Numbered from the stretch's first letter, positions 42,133 to 52,360 are shown. The stretch is 64,000 nucleotides of DNA from Marivirga arenosa (GCF_030503875.2 NZ_CP129968.2:1700001-1764000), one strand, 5' to 3'. Notes: generated from the sequence alone by a model not told the origin. Made by a program: numbers and translations.

Positions 42133-45100
42133 ATGAGGGTTTTATATCTGTTAATAGTGCAATTTTTAGCTATCCCTGTAATAGCTCAAACACAGTTGGG
42201 AAATACTGATTTTAATCATTTAAATGTGAATGATGGTCTTGCCCAGAATATTGTAGAGGCTATTTATCAGGGTTCAGAGGGATTTCTATGGTTAGGAACT
42301 CAAAATGGATTAAACAGATATGATGGTTACAACTTTGTAAGTTATGAATATGTATTAGATGACTCTTCTAGTATCAGTAATAATTATATTAAAGATATTG
42401 TAGAAGATAAAAAAGGGAATTTATGGATTGGAACTTATGGAGGCGGGCTTAATAAATTTGATAAAAATTCCATTTTTAAGCATTATATAAATGATCCTAA
42501 TAATCCCTATTCAATAAGTGATAATGTAGTATATCAAATATATAAGCAATCAGATTCTATTTATTGGTTAGGAACTAAGAATGGATTAAACCGCTTTCAT
42601 TTACCTTCAGAAAAATTTGAACATAAAGGATCTCCTAAAAGCAAAATACCTCAATTAAATAATCCAGTAGTGTATTGCATTAGTAAAGCTGCCTCCATTA
42701 ATGAAATATGGGTAGGTACTCGGAATGGTCTTCATAAAATTAATTTAGATACATTCAGTTCTAAGCTCTATTTGAAAGGAGATAATGGATTATTGGATGA
42801 TGATATTCGTGATTTATTTTTAGATTCCAAAAATACCCTTTGGGTGGCTACAAAACTTGGTGGATTACATTATAAAGAGGCTAATTCTGATCGTTTTGTT
42901 AAGATTGATTTAATAAAAGACAGTAATCGAAATGTTTATTCAAGGAAGATTTACGCTGCTGATAATCAAGGTATATGGTTAGGAACTTTCGGAGATGGAT
43001 TATTCCTTATTGATAATAATCGTAAAGTAAAATACCAATTTAAGGAGAACCAATTTAATCCGAAATCAATATCTAGTAATGACATTGTTGAAATTTTTAA
43101 AGATGAATCTTCAAATTATTGGATAGGAACACATGGTGGTGGGGTTTCTTCCTTCAATTTAAATAGTAAGAAATTTGATTTATATCAGGCTGATGCTAAA
43201 GATCCCAATAGCCTTTCATCCAATGCAGTAAATTATATTTATGAAGATACTAGAGGAAATATTTATGTAGCAAATGATGCTGGTATTGACTTAGTAATTG
43301 AAAAGGAAGACGGATTAGAATTTAAGCAAATTATCAAAAGTGATTCTAAATTTCCTGACGACAGGGCTTGGTTGCTACATGAAGATTCAGATAACATTTT
43401 ATGGGTTGGGATGTGGAATTATGGATTATCCAGATATGATCGAGATACTGGTAAATTAATTTCATATACGCATGTTGAAGGAGATTCTACTTCTATCCCT
43501 ACTAATTTTATTGAAACTATATCGGAATCAGATGATGGAAAACTATGGATTGGTTTGTTAGGAGATGGTGGCCTAGCAATTTTTGATAAGGAAACTAAGA
43601 AATTCAAAAGCTACCTACATGATTTAAATGATCCAAATTCATTATCTAATAATAGAGTTCATAAAATTTTAATTGATTCAAAAAATAGAATCTGGTTAGG
43701 TACAGATTACGGTCTTGATTTGTACAGACCAAAAACTGATGACTTTAAGCATTTTCGATATGATCGAAATAATCCTTATAGCATAAATTATAACGTTATC
43801 AGAACCATTTCAGAAGATAGAAATGACAATATTTGGATTGGTACTGGTGGTGGAGGTATTGCCAAATTGATTGAAAATGGAGATAGTATTTATTTTAAAA
43901 CCTACACAGAAGAAGATGGCTTGGTTGATAATAATATATCAGGAATTACAGAAGATTTAAATGGTAATTTATGGATTACTACTTATAGTGGGATATCTCT
44001 TTTTGATACTAAATCAGAAAGCTTTGTTAATTATACAAGTTCTGATGGTTTGCAAGGAGAAGAGTTTGTAAGAAGCTCTATAACAACCTTAGAGGATGGG
44101 AGAATATTTGCAGGGGGGTTCAATGGTCTTAACGTTTTTAAACCTGATGAAATTAAAAGAAGTAATTATTCTCCTGAAATTAATGTAATATCTATAGGAA
44201 TAATAAGTGAGGAAGGCGAGAGAACGATAAATGATTTTAATACTGATACGGTTTTCCTTAAATATAGTGATTACATATTGTCCTTCGAAGTAGCTTCTAC
44301 CGATTTAAGTAATCAGGGAGATAAGAAATACGCTTATAAATTAGAAGGATTCAATAAGGACTGGATCATGAATAATGAAAGAAGACATTTCTCGTTTACA
44401 AATTTGCCTCCAGGAGAATATAATTTGAAAATTAAGGGCAGTAATGGGGATGGGATTTGGTCTTCTAATATTAAAGAACTTTACATTAAGGTAGATCCTC
44501 CCTTTTGGGCTACCAACTGGTTCCGTATTGTAGCTATAGTTGGTTTAGGGTTTCTAATATTTATCTACATTCAATTAAGAGTTAAATACCTTAAAGCTGC
44601 ACAGATTAGGCTACAATCAAAAGTTGAAGAAAGAACTTCAGAGTTGGAATTGGCTAATAGGAAATTATTAGAAAACCAAAACCTAGTAATCAAACAGAAG
44701 GAAGAAATTACGAAGCAAAATGAGGAAATTGCTAGTAAAAATGCTATTATTCAAAAGCAAAACGATGAGCTTAAACTAAATAATATTCAGCTCGAGGAAG
44801 TAGTAAGTGAAAGAACACATGAATTAAGAGAAGCAAATGATGATTTGAAAATTGCCAAACATGAATTTGATACCTTTTTCTATAGAGCAGCTCATGATTT
44901 AAAAGGTCCCGTTTCAACTATATTAGGTTTATGCTATTTAGCATTAAAGGAAGAGGATAAAGTAATAGCCCATTCTTATTTTGAAAAGATAAATATAACG
45001 GCAGAAAGAATGAATAATATTCTTTTCAATCTTCAAAAAATCAATAAGCTTAAGCAAGAGGGATTAAAAATAAAAAATCATAATCTTCGTCAGTTAATAA

Positions 45101-45546
45101 TTAGTGCTGCGAAAGAAAATTTACCTGATAATGAGGACTGGCAACAATTCATTGATATTGAATTGAAAGCTCAAGATGAAGATATCTTAACAGATATGAT
45201 GCATTTGAAGATTGTATTTTCTAATTTGATTGATAATTCAATTAAATTTTCAAAACGAGGAGAAAAACCAAATGTATTAATTCAATTTGAGAAAGATGAA
45301 AAGAATCATTCTTATCAAATCATTTTTGAAGATTTTGGACTGGGTATTAATCCTGATATTAGAGACCGCATATTTAATATGTTTTTTGTCGCTACAGAAT
45401 ATAAAAGAGGATTAGGGCTTGGTTTATACAGTGTTCGCTTAGCAGTATCCAAATTAGGAGGAAGCATACAGCTTGATAAAAATAAATCTGCATGCTTTAG
45501 AATTGATATTCCTATGCCGGAAATTCCTAAAGAAAAAATAAGCTAA
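42133..45546 (+). CDS. Regulator-propeller sensor histidine kinase without receiver or AraC output
   Basis: An 1137-residue protein. Signal peptide to about residue 19 (LAIPVIAQ). Two seven-bladed-type propellers of Reg_prop repeats (about 30-680, with repeated LWIGT-type turns such as GNLWIGTYGGGLNKF, NIWIGTGGGGIAKL), a Y_Y_Y domain (about 710-785), one transmembrane helix (about 797-817; WFRIVAIVGLGFLIFIYIQL), a coiled coil, then the kinase: phosphoacceptor His in FFYRAAHDLKGPVSTI (about 917) and HATPase with NLIDNSIKFSKRG and GLGLGLYSVRLAV. Typical hybrid HTCS proteins continue with a receiver and AraC HTH; this one stops, so it needs a separate regulator. None is adjacent. Confidence 0.9.
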   Translation: MRVLYLLIVQFLAIPVIAQTQLGNTDFNHLNVNDGLAQNIVEAIYQGSEGFLWLGTQNGLNRYDGYNFVSYEYVLDDSSSISNNYIKDIVEDKKGNLWIGTYGGGLNKFDKNSIFKHYINDPNNPYSISDNVVYQIYKQSDSIYWLGTKNGLNRFHLPSEKFEHKGSPKSKIPQLNNPVVYCISKAASINEIWVGTRNGLHKINLDTFSSKLYLKGDNGLLDDDIRDLFLDSKNTLWVATKLGGLHYKEANSDRFVKIDLIKDSNRNVYSRKIYAADNQGIWLGTFGDGLFLIDNNRKVKYQFKENQFNPKSISSNDIVEIFKDESSNYWIGTHGGGVSSFNLNSKKFDLYQADAKDPNSLSSNAVNYIYEDTRGNIYVANDAGIDLVIEKEDGLEFKQIIKSDSKFPDDRAWLLHEDSDNILWVGMWNYGLSRYDRDTGKLISYTHVEGDSTSIPTNFIETISESDDGKLWIGLLGDGGLAIFDKETKKFKSYLHDLNDPNSLSNNRVHKILIDSKNRIWLGTDYGLDLYRPKTDDFKHFRYDRNNPYSINYNVIRTISEDRNDNIWIGTGGGGIAKLIENGDSIYFKTYTEEDGLVDNNISGITEDLNGNLWITTYSGISLFDTKSESFVNYTSSDGLQGEEFVRSSITTLEDGRIFAGGFNGLNVFKPDEIKRSNYSPEINVISIGIISEEGERTINDFNTDTVFLKYSDYILSFEVASTDLSNQGDKKYAYKLEGFNKDWIMNNERRHFSFTNLPPGEYNLKIKGSNGDGIWSSNIKELYIKVDPPFWATNWFRIVAIVGLGFLIFIYIQLRVKYLKAAQIRLQSKVEERTSELELANRKLLENQNLVIKQKEEITKQNEEIASKNAIIQKQNDELKLNNIQLEEVVSERTHELREANDDLKIAKHEFDTFFYRAAHDLKGPVSTILGLCYLALKEEDKVIAHSYFEKINITAERMNNILFNLQKINKLKQEGLKIKNHNLRQLIISAAKENLPDNEDWQQFIDIELKAQDEDILTDMMHLKIVFSNLIDNSIKFSKRGEKPNVLIQFEKDEKNHSYQIIFEDFGLGINPDIRDRIFNMFFVATEYKRGLGLGLYSVRLAVSKLGGSIQLDKNKSACFRIDIPMPEIPKEKIS

Positions 45547-45560
45547 AGGAGAAATTATAT

Positions 45561-46586
45561 TTAAGATTCCTTATCCCATATTTTTTCAGCTTTCTTTCCT
45601 ATAAACCAAAAGGAAATAGCTATAATTCCGAAAAATAATGCTTTATGGAGTTCATCCCAGAAATACTCAAAATAACGTGTGTAGAGATTGAGAAAGATAA
45701 AGGAAACTCCAATGTTTTTTAATGTGGAGTCTTCCTTTTTAATACCAATTAGGATAGCCGCAAAACTTGCTAGAAGAAGGATTAAGCTATACCACCATAA
45801 GTAATATTGTCTTATTTCTAACCATTTATCATAACTATCATAATTTCCGAATATGGTTAAAAACCATAATGAAATGAAGAATACTAATAATGCACTCCAA
45901 TAAGTGGGTTCAATAAAATTTTTCAACCTGTTAGATCTTTTAATTAAAGGACTTACTGCTAATAAAATTAATCCTAGAATTGTAAATCGCATGGGGAAAT
46001 TCATCCCTATAAATCGGTATTCAGTTTTGCCTAGATCATGAGTAATAGCACCATAGGCTATCAAAAAGGAAATAATTCCAAAAATCCACAATAACTCCTG
46101 TTTTCTGAATGAAGCGATTATAAAATACAAGATTGAAAGTAAGAGAATTATAATACCTGGATTTTCTTCTAAATTAAATACATAGGAAGTTAAGCCAGCA
46201 GCTATTGCTAAAAATATAGCACCAAAAAAGGAAAAGATGTACCGGCTATATTTTTTGTTTTTAACCTTGTCATTGAACTTTGTATCAAGCCAAAAGAATA
46301 CAATACTTATTAGGAAGAAACTGATTGACTTGGTTGAATAAGAAGTTTCAATTAAAGAATCAATTAGTTGTAATAAAGCGTTGTCAGCAAAAATGCTTAT
46401 TACGGCTATTAATAGGCTAACAATTGCAAAGAGAAAAGAATAATAAGCTAGAGATTGCCAATTAAATGACTTTTTATCAAGGCTTTGCTTTAGCTCCTTT
46501 TCTTTTTCTTCTGATATTTTCCCTTCAGTTTTCCAGTAATTTAATACCTTATCAACTGTTTCAATGTCTTTTTTATTCAGCTTCAT
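45561..46586 (-). CDS. DUF2157 membrane protein
   Basis: A 341-residue protein. The soluble N-terminus (about 1-45; VDKVLNYWKTEGKISEEKEK) precedes 9-10 transmembrane helices. The combination, and the segment YYSFLFAIVSLLIAVISIFA, match DUF2157, a family of predicted membrane proteins with no known role. Convergent with the propeller kinase, 14 bases apart, with no clear hairpin between. Confidence 0.7.
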   Translation of the reverse strand: MKLNKKDIETVDKVLNYWKTEGKISEEKEKELKQSLDKKSFNWQSLAYYSFLFAIVSLLIAVISIFADNALLQLIDSLIETSYSTKSISFFLISIVFFWLDTKFNDKVKNKKYSRYIFSFFGAIFLAIAAGLTSYVFNLEENPGIIILLLSILYFIIASFRKQELLWIFGIISFLIAYGAITHDLGKTEYRFIGMNFPMRFTILGLILLAVSPLIKRSNRLKNFIEPTYWSALLVFFISLWFLTIFGNYDSYDKWLEIRQYYLWWYSLILLLASFAAILIGIKKEDSTLKNIGVSFIFLNLYTRYFEYFWDELHKALFFGIIAISFWFIGKKAEKIWDKES

Positions 46587-46606
46587 GAATTTCGAAAGAT
46601 ACTAGA

Positions 46607-47764
46607 TTATTTAGAACTTTTATCTTTTTTAGTTCCAGCATATAATTCATATTCTAGCAATCTACATTCTATTTTTGCATTCATAAAAGGGATTCTTCTT
46701 TTGGTTCGAAGCCCTATTTTCTTGGCTAAATTTAGGTTTCCAGTAAATATATAGCCTGTTTTTCCTTTACAATCTCTTTTAAAGAAATCACCTATCTGGC
46801 TATAAACCTTGGCTAATTCAGCCTCATCACCTAATCTTTCCCCATATTCTGGATTCAGAAAAACCACACCATTATTTTCTGGAATGGTGCTGTCCCTAAA
46901 ATCTTTCTTTTCAAATTGAATATATTCAGCTACTCCAGCTTCTTCAGCGTTTTGTTTTGCTGCTTGAATGGCTATTCGACTATAGTCCCCTGCAATTATT
47001 TCAGATTTTACTGGGATTTCATTCTCTATGGCTTTCTGCTTCATATTATCCCATTCATTTAGGTCAAAATCTTTTAAATAATGGAAGCCGAATTTTTCTC
47101 GGTTAAGTCCTGGAGCTTTTTTTGCGGCTATACAAGCAGCCTCAATTGCTAGTGTACCAGATCCACACATAGGATTTACAAATGATTGTTCAGGACTCCA
47201 GCTTGACGCTAAAATAGTGGCTGCAGCTAATGATTCCATCATTGGGGCTTTTCCAGGAATTTTTCGGTATCCATGTTTTGCTATGGTTTCACCTGAAGTA
47301 TCTAAGTAAACAGAAACCTGATCTTCTTGCCAGTGCAAGAATACTACCATCTGATTTCTTAATGGACCAGAATCTGGTCTTTTCCCTGTTTTATCTTTCA
47401 AACGATCTACAATGGCATCTTTTACCCTAACATTCGCAAATTGTGTATTTAATATTTTCTCATTGTTAACGTATGAGGTAATACATAAGTAACCCTCTTC
47501 ATTTAAATAGTCTTCCCATTTCACTTGATAAAGCTGTTGGTATAATTTATCAGGATTATTGGCCTTAAATGATTTGATCAGAAATAAAACTTTATTTGCC
47601 GTTCTTAAATGAAGATTAAGATACATACAATCGTTTTTTGTGCCTTCTAATGCAACATCCAACGGACCTTCATGAGATATTTTGTAACCATGAGATTCTA
47701 TTTCTTTCCTAAGGATAGGAGCTATATATGGGGGGCAGGGGAGTACAATTTTACTTTTTTCCAT
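46607..47764 (-). CDS. THUMP-domain RNA methyltransferase (RlmL/YpsC-like)
   Basis: A 385-residue protein. An N-terminal THUMP domain (about 50-160) and a SAM-dependent methyltransferase domain. FVNPMCGSGTLAIEAACIAA (about 196-215) is the SAM motif I and VVFLNPEYGERLGDE is the catalytic NPxYG motif for base N-methylation. KIPGKAPMMESLAAATILAS is the linker typical of the YpsC/RlmL-N group, which methylates guanine N2 in 23S rRNA. It is a stand-alone THUMP enzyme, shorter than bifunctional RlmKL. Confidence 0.88.
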   Translation of the reverse strand: MEKSKIVLPCPPYIAPILRKEIESHGYKISHEGPLDVALEGTKNDCMYLNLHLRTANKVLFLIKSFKANNPDKLYQQLYQVKWEDYLNEEGYLCITSYVNNEKILNTQFANVRVKDAIVDRLKDKTGKRPDSGPLRNQMVVFLHWQEDQVSVYLDTSGETIAKHGYRKIPGKAPMMESLAAATILASSWSPEQSFVNPMCGSGTLAIEAACIAAKKAPGLNREKFGFHYLKDFDLNEWDNMKQKAIENEIPVKSEIIAGDYSRIAIQAAKQNAEEAGVAEYIQFEKKDFRDSTIPENNGVVFLNPEYGERLGDEAELAKVYSQIGDFFKRDCKGKTGYIFTGNLNLAKKIGLRTKRRIPFMNAKIECRLLEYELYAGTKKDKSSK

Positions 47765-47835
47765 TAGGCAAAGTTAAAACAAATTCATGACCCATTTCCA
47801 TTCGATTTTGAATTCCTTTATATTCGCAATCCAAT

Positions 47836-48333
47836 TTGAATAATAAGATTATGAAGCAGTGGTTTTTGTGTAAGGTGAAATACCAAAAAGAAGATGAAAA
47901 TGGTAGGTTGAAGTCAGTAACTGAGCCTTATTTGGTGGATGCGGTTTCTTTTACAGAGGCTGAAACTCGTATTTACGAAGAGATGGGCGAGAGAGTAAGA
48001 GGCGAATTCATGATTACGGGTATTAGCAAAAGTAAAATAGTAGATGTTTTTCACTATGAAGATGCTGACATCTGGCATAAATGTAAAGTGGTATATTATG
48101 TTGCAGAAGAAAGTGGAAAGGAAAAGAAAATTACCAATCAAATGATTGTGACTGCTAAGAATGTGAAAGAGGCTTACGATAGAATTTATTTAAGCTTAAA
48201 TAATATGCTAGTTTCTTTTCAGGTTCCTGAAGTAATTGAAAGCCCTATTATAGAAGTATTTAATTATAGTGGTGATATTTCTCCTGAATCATCTGAGCTG
48301 GAGGAAGAATTATCTCCTGAAGAAAATGAATAA
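47836..48333 (+). CDS. DUF4494 family protein
   Basis: A 165-residue protein (an ATG 5 codons in, MKQWFLCKVKYQ, is a possible start). Two similar halves, each with an MKQWFLCKVKY- or DIWHKCKVVYYV-type strand followed by a VDAVSFTEAETRIYEE or VTAKNVKEAYDRIY segment, form the DUF4494 duplication. Function is unknown. The acidic C-terminus (SSELEEELSPEENE) is of low complexity. A hairpin at 48341 follows. Confidence 0.8.
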   Translation: MNNKIMKQWFLCKVKYQKEDENGRLKSVTEPYLVDAVSFTEAETRIYEEMGERVRGEFMITGISKSKIVDVFHYEDADIWHKCKVVYYVAEESGKEKKITNQMIVTAKNVKEAYDRIYLSLNNMLVSFQVPEVIESPIIEVFNYSGDISPESSELEEELSPEENE

Positions 48334-48365
48334 AAAAATTCCCCAAGGACTATATTTCCTTGGGG
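48334..48365. terminator. Hairpin terminator between convergent genes
   Basis: CCCCAAGGA (48341-48349) pairs with TCCTTGGGG (48357-48365). On the - strand it is followed by AATTTTTTTA, so it best serves the DUF547 gene; it can also stop the DUF4494 transcript. Confidence 0.8.
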
Positions 48366-48374
48366 GAAACCATT

Positions 48375-49100
48375 TTATTGAATATTTAAGCCCCAATCAT
48401 ATTCATAAAATGAATAATCATAGTTAGATGGTATTTTCTGATTTCTATATTTATTGATGTAAGCCATTACATTTTCAGCCTTCATTTTAAAATCTCTGTC
48501 ATACCATTTGAAAATCATGGATATCTCAACCTTATTTTCTTGATTATTAACTTTTATAAAATCAGGATTATTGATGGAGTTTCTGGTTCTTTCATTTAAT
48601 TGGGCATCTAAATTATCAGCTGTAAATGCAAAATCTGCTAGTTCAGGACAACCAATTGCTGCACATGAAAAGGCAAAATGAACTCTAGGATCTCCATAAG
48701 GAATAATCACTTTACCTTTTTCAATTTGATCCAGTGTCAGCATTTCTCCTCCAACATTATGCTTCACCTTATCAAAAAAGCCGTTTTTATCTAATGCAGA
48801 TTTAAGCGGGTAATATTCTGTAATTTGTCTGATTACTATAATGTTATAAGCATTTATGTATAATGCTTTGATTTCATTATCAGATAATGTATTTATATTA
48901 ATAGTAGCTAATGATTTGTATAGTTGATCAACTTCATCAAAGTTATTTTTCAAATTTTTGTAATCGACTTTACCGTCCATTACATATTTTTTAAGAAATT
49001 GATTTGCTTGCTGATTGAAATCTCTAAGCTCTTGTCTGTAAGCCATTAAGCTAATACTCGAAAAAATGATGGCGAAAAAGGTTAAATTTATTTTTTTCAT
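48375..49100 (-). CDS. DUF547 exported protein
   Basis: A 241-residue protein with a signal peptide to about residue 20 (ISLMAYR). LYINAYNIIVIRQI (about 84-97), LTLDQIEKGKVI, and DPRVHFAFSCAAIGCPEL (about 137-154) are DUF547 motifs; the family is a papain-like-fold candidate with the conserved His and Cys (H141, C146, C151). The catalytic role is not established. Secreted, function unknown. Confidence 0.82.
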   Translation of the reverse strand: MKKINLTFFAIIFSSISLMAYRQELRDFNQQANQFLKKYVMDGKVDYKNLKNNFDEVDQLYKSLATININTLSDNEIKALYINAYNIIVIRQITEYYPLKSALDKNGFFDKVKHNVGGEMLTLDQIEKGKVIIPYGDPRVHFAFSCAAIGCPELADFAFTADNLDAQLNERTRNSINNPDFIKVNNQENKVEISMIFKWYDRDFKMKAENVMAYINKYRNQKIPSNYDYSFYEYDWGLNIQ

Positions 49101-49234
49101 AATTAATTAGTTTTTCATCAACAACGAGAACATTTTAAGTTTGGATTGCTTTTTATTGTCTTCGAAATGACAATTGATTAGTTTTAATAAGCTTAAAATT
49201 GAAAATCGTCTAACAGAGCCCTAGAAAATAGCTT

Positions 49235-50566
49235 ATGCGTAATATTGTAATAATTGGAAATGGTATTTCGGGTATCACAGCCGCAAGGCATATTAGAAAA
49301 AAAAGTGATGATGCTATTACCATCATTTCCGCAGAGACCGATCATTTTTTCTCTAGAACAGCTTTGATGTATATTTTTATGGGGCACATGAAGTATGAGC
49401 ATACAAAGCCTTATGAAGACTCCTTCTGGAAGAAAAATAAGCTCGATTTATTAAAGGATAAAGTTGAATCCATTGATTTCAAAACTAAGGAACTATACCT
49501 AAAGCAGTCTGATAATATAAAATATGATGTTTTGATTTTAGCCTTAGGTTCTAAGCCTAATAAATTTGGATGGCCCGGGCAAGATTTAGATGCGGTTCAA
49601 GGGTTATATTCTTATCAAGATTTAGAATCAATGGAAAAGTGGTCTGAGTCAACTCAAAAAGCAGCAATTGTAGGTGGTGGCCTTATCGGTATAGAAATGG
49701 GGGAGATGCTCCATGCACGTGATATAGAAGTAACATTTATAGTTAGAGAATCTAGTTTTTGGAATAATGTTTTACCTCCTGAGGAATCGGATATGATAAA
49801 TCGCCATATTCAAAAACATGGATTTAAGTTACTTTTAGAGTCTGAAATTTCTGAAATACTAGATGATGGCAATGGACGTGCAACTGCGGTTAAGCTTCAA
49901 AATGGAGAAGAGATTGAGGCTCAATTTGTTGGGTTAACGGTTGGTGTTTCTCCAAATGTTGATTTCTTAAGAAAATCTGATTTAAAGGTAGAAAAAGGAA
50001 TTATTGTAAACGAATTCTTTGAAACCAATCAAGATCAAGTTTATGCCATAGGTGATTGTGCCCAGTTTGAAAATGCCCCTGCAGAAGATAGAAGGCCAAT
50101 TGAACAAGTATGGTATACAGGACGTATGCATGGTGAAACTGTGGCTAGGACTATCACAGGAACTAAAACTTCCTACAAACCAGGGGTGTGGTTTAATTCA
50201 GCTAAATTCCTAGATATTGAATATCAAACCTATGGACAAGTGCCAAATTTTCCTGATGATGAAAATGAAGTGCATTTTTATTGGGAGCATCCTAATGGAG
50301 AAAAATCTATTCGCTTAGTTTTTAATAAAGATAATAAATTCCTAAAAGGAGTGAATGTGATGGGGATTCGTTTTCGCCATGAAATATGCGATAAGATGAT
50401 CAAAGAAAAGTGGGAGATGAAAAAAGTGTTTCAAAATTTAAAGTCAGCCAATTTTGATCCCGAATTTTTCAAGACCTATGAAAATGAATTGATTGAAATG
50501 TACAATAACAGATATCCTGAAGAGGCTGTGAAAGTAAAAAGAAATAAAATATTAGGATTATTTTAA
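49235..50566 (+). CDS. FAD-dependent NAD(P)H oxidoreductase (nitrite reductase/rubredoxin reductase type)
   Basis: A 443-residue flavoprotein. FAD-binding GxGxxG at 6-15 (IGNGISGITAARH), NAD(P)-binding at about 146-156 (AIVGGGLIGIEMGEML), and the second FAD motif QVYAIGDCAQF (about 267-277). It lacks the active disulfide of thioredoxin reductases. This is the family of NirB-like/rubredoxin-NAD reductase subunits. A C-terminal part of about 120 residues (YWEHPNGEKSIRLVFNKDN) is specific to the Bacteroidota group. Six bases upstream of the membrane polyferredoxin gene, so they probably work as one redox module. Confidence 0.82.
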   Translation: MRNIVIIGNGISGITAARHIRKKSDDAITIISAETDHFFSRTALMYIFMGHMKYEHTKPYEDSFWKKNKLDLLKDKVESIDFKTKELYLKQSDNIKYDVLILALGSKPNKFGWPGQDLDAVQGLYSYQDLESMEKWSESTQKAAIVGGGLIGIEMGEMLHARDIEVTFIVRESSFWNNVLPPEESDMINRHIQKHGFKLLLESEISEILDDGNGRATAVKLQNGEEIEAQFVGLTVGVSPNVDFLRKSDLKVEKGIIVNEFFETNQDQVYAIGDCAQFENAPAEDRRPIEQVWYTGRMHGETVARTITGTKTSYKPGVWFNSAKFLDIEYQTYGQVPNFPDDENEVHFYWEHPNGEKSIRLVFNKDNKFLKGVNVMGIRFRHEICDKMIKEKWEMKKVFQNLKSANFDPEFFKTYENELIEMYNNRYPEEAVKVKRNKILGLF

Positions 50567-50572
50567 TATATC

Positions 50573-52360
50573 ATGAAGAGCTTGAAAATTATACATAAAG
50601 TAGGTTTAATAGTATTTACAATTGGTTTTTTTACTTTCTTAAGTTTATTCTTCTTAAGTAAATTCCAGCTTGATCAGTCATTATTAAAGCAAGAGTTAGG
50701 AGAATCAAACTATGAAATTGTCGAAAGCTTTAATTTAGATATTTATCAAAACGAATATCAAAGTCAATTTTCATTTGTAAATGATGTGAAATCAATATTT
50801 GATATTCTTAACCAAAAAATTCAATCAGATTATCAGATCAATAAATCTCTGGCTGAGGAGATTGTAAACCGCAATGAAGGAAATACATTTGATGAATCAA
50901 CCATAGCATCATCTTTTGAGAAAAATGATAGTGAAGTTACCCAATGGCAGTTAAAGCAATTTCAGGATTATACTTCATGGATGAGTGGAAGAGAATTTGA
51001 TTCAAAAACTGAAATGAAATCTCAATTGGAGAAAGTAATTAGTGATGTAAATAATTCTATTATTTCTCAGAAAGGATTCAGTGATAATAATGTTAAAAAT
51101 ACAGTTTTCAGTATTGTAAAGCAGTCTCATTCAGCTATTATAGCTCAAAACCCATTATTATGGCTGCTATTATCTATTGGAATTCCAATTTTAGGAGCTT
51201 TATTGTATTTGCTACCTCGGTTAAGGACAGAATCAGCAGGCATTAAAAATGATGGTATTTTTCACAGCTCTTTAAAAAATAGAGGGTGGATTGGTATTTT
51301 ATTGGGGAGCTTCCTTATTGGCTTCTACATATTTCTTTATTGGTTTCCTGAATATATGACCAGCTGGATTATCATAGTAGATCCTGTAAGTGAATTGTTA
51401 AGCGGGAATCCTGCAAGTCAATGGTTTATGTATGGTTTCTTATATACCCTAGCCATATTGGTAATGGGTATTAGGATGATATTAAAATACAGACATAGCC
51501 CGTATCAAATGGTTAGAACAGTTTCTGTCATGTTCTTTCAATTAGCATTTGCTTTCGTAATACCTGAAATTTTGGTTCGCTTGAATCAACCCTATATGGA
51601 TTTAAAAAATATGTGGCCATTAGATTATGATTTTTTCTTTGATTATCAATTGAATGAGAAAATAGAGGCAGGTACTATCGGTATTTTTATGCTAGGTTGG
51701 GGAATTGCCTTGTTTGTTATTGGCGTACCTGTATTTACTTATTTGTATGGGAAAAGATGGTATTGTAGCTGGGTTTGTGGCTGTGGTGGACTTGCTGAGA
51801 CTTTGGGAGATCCTTATAGACAATTATCAGATAAATCTTTAGGGGCTTGGAAAATTGAGCGTTGGATGGTTCACAGTGTCTTGGTTTTTGCTGTATTGAT
51901 GACTGCAGCAGTGCTTTACACGTATTTTTCGGGTAACTCAAATGTGCTAGGAATTAGCAGTTATCAAATAAGAGCTGTTTATGGCTTTGGGGTTGGTTCA
52001 GTATTTTCTGGTGTTATCGGGACGGGATTTTATCCTTTGATGGGGAATCGAGTTTGGTGCCGCTTTGGATGTCCTTTAGCAGCTTATTTAGGAATAGTAC
52101 AGCGTTTTAAATCTCGATTTAGAATTACAACAAATGGAGGGCAATGTATATCATGTGGGAATTGCTCAACCTATTGTGAAATGGGAATTGATGTTAGATG
52201 GTATGCACAGAGAGGTCAAAATGTTGTGCGTGCGAGTTGTGTAGGATGTGGTGTATGCTCATCAGTTTGCCCAAGAGGAGTGTTAAATCTTGAAAATAGA
52301 GATGAAGACGGAAGATTTAACCAACCGTCACTAATCGGTAATGATAGTTTTGATAAGTGA
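50573..52360 (+). CDS. Membrane polyferredoxin (NapH/NosR-like 4Fe-4S protein)
   Basis: A 595-residue inner-membrane protein. One helix at about 10-28, a soluble N-terminal part (about 30-190) and a membrane region of about 6-7 helices (195-510). Conserved Cys: KRWYCSWVCGCGG (about 396-408) and VWCRFGCPLAAYL (about 492-504), the NapH/NosR-type CxxxCP loops. C-terminal ferredoxin domain with two CxxCxxCxxxC clusters (CISCGNCSTYCEMG, CVGCGVCSSVCPRG). It probably passes electrons from the flavoprotein encoded just upstream across or along the membrane; the acceptor is unknown. Confidence 0.8.
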   Translation: MKSLKIIHKVGLIVFTIGFFTFLSLFFLSKFQLDQSLLKQELGESNYEIVESFNLDIYQNEYQSQFSFVNDVKSIFDILNQKIQSDYQINKSLAEEIVNRNEGNTFDESTIASSFEKNDSEVTQWQLKQFQDYTSWMSGREFDSKTEMKSQLEKVISDVNNSIISQKGFSDNNVKNTVFSIVKQSHSAIIAQNPLLWLLLSIGIPILGALLYLLPRLRTESAGIKNDGIFHSSLKNRGWIGILLGSFLIGFYIFLYWFPEYMTSWIIIVDPVSELLSGNPASQWFMYGFLYTLAILVMGIRMILKYRHSPYQMVRTVSVMFFQLAFAFVIPEILVRLNQPYMDLKNMWPLDYDFFFDYQLNEKIEAGTIGIFMLGWGIALFVIGVPVFTYLYGKRWYCSWVCGCGGLAETLGDPYRQLSDKSLGAWKIERWMVHSVLVFAVLMTAAVLYTYFSGNSNVLGISSYQIRAVYGFGVGSVFSGVIGTGFYPLMGNRVWCRFGCPLAAYLGIVQRFKSRFRITTNGGQCISCGNCSTYCEMGIDVRWYAQRGQNVVRASCVGCGVCSSVCPRGVLNLENRDEDGRFNQPSLIGNDSFDK

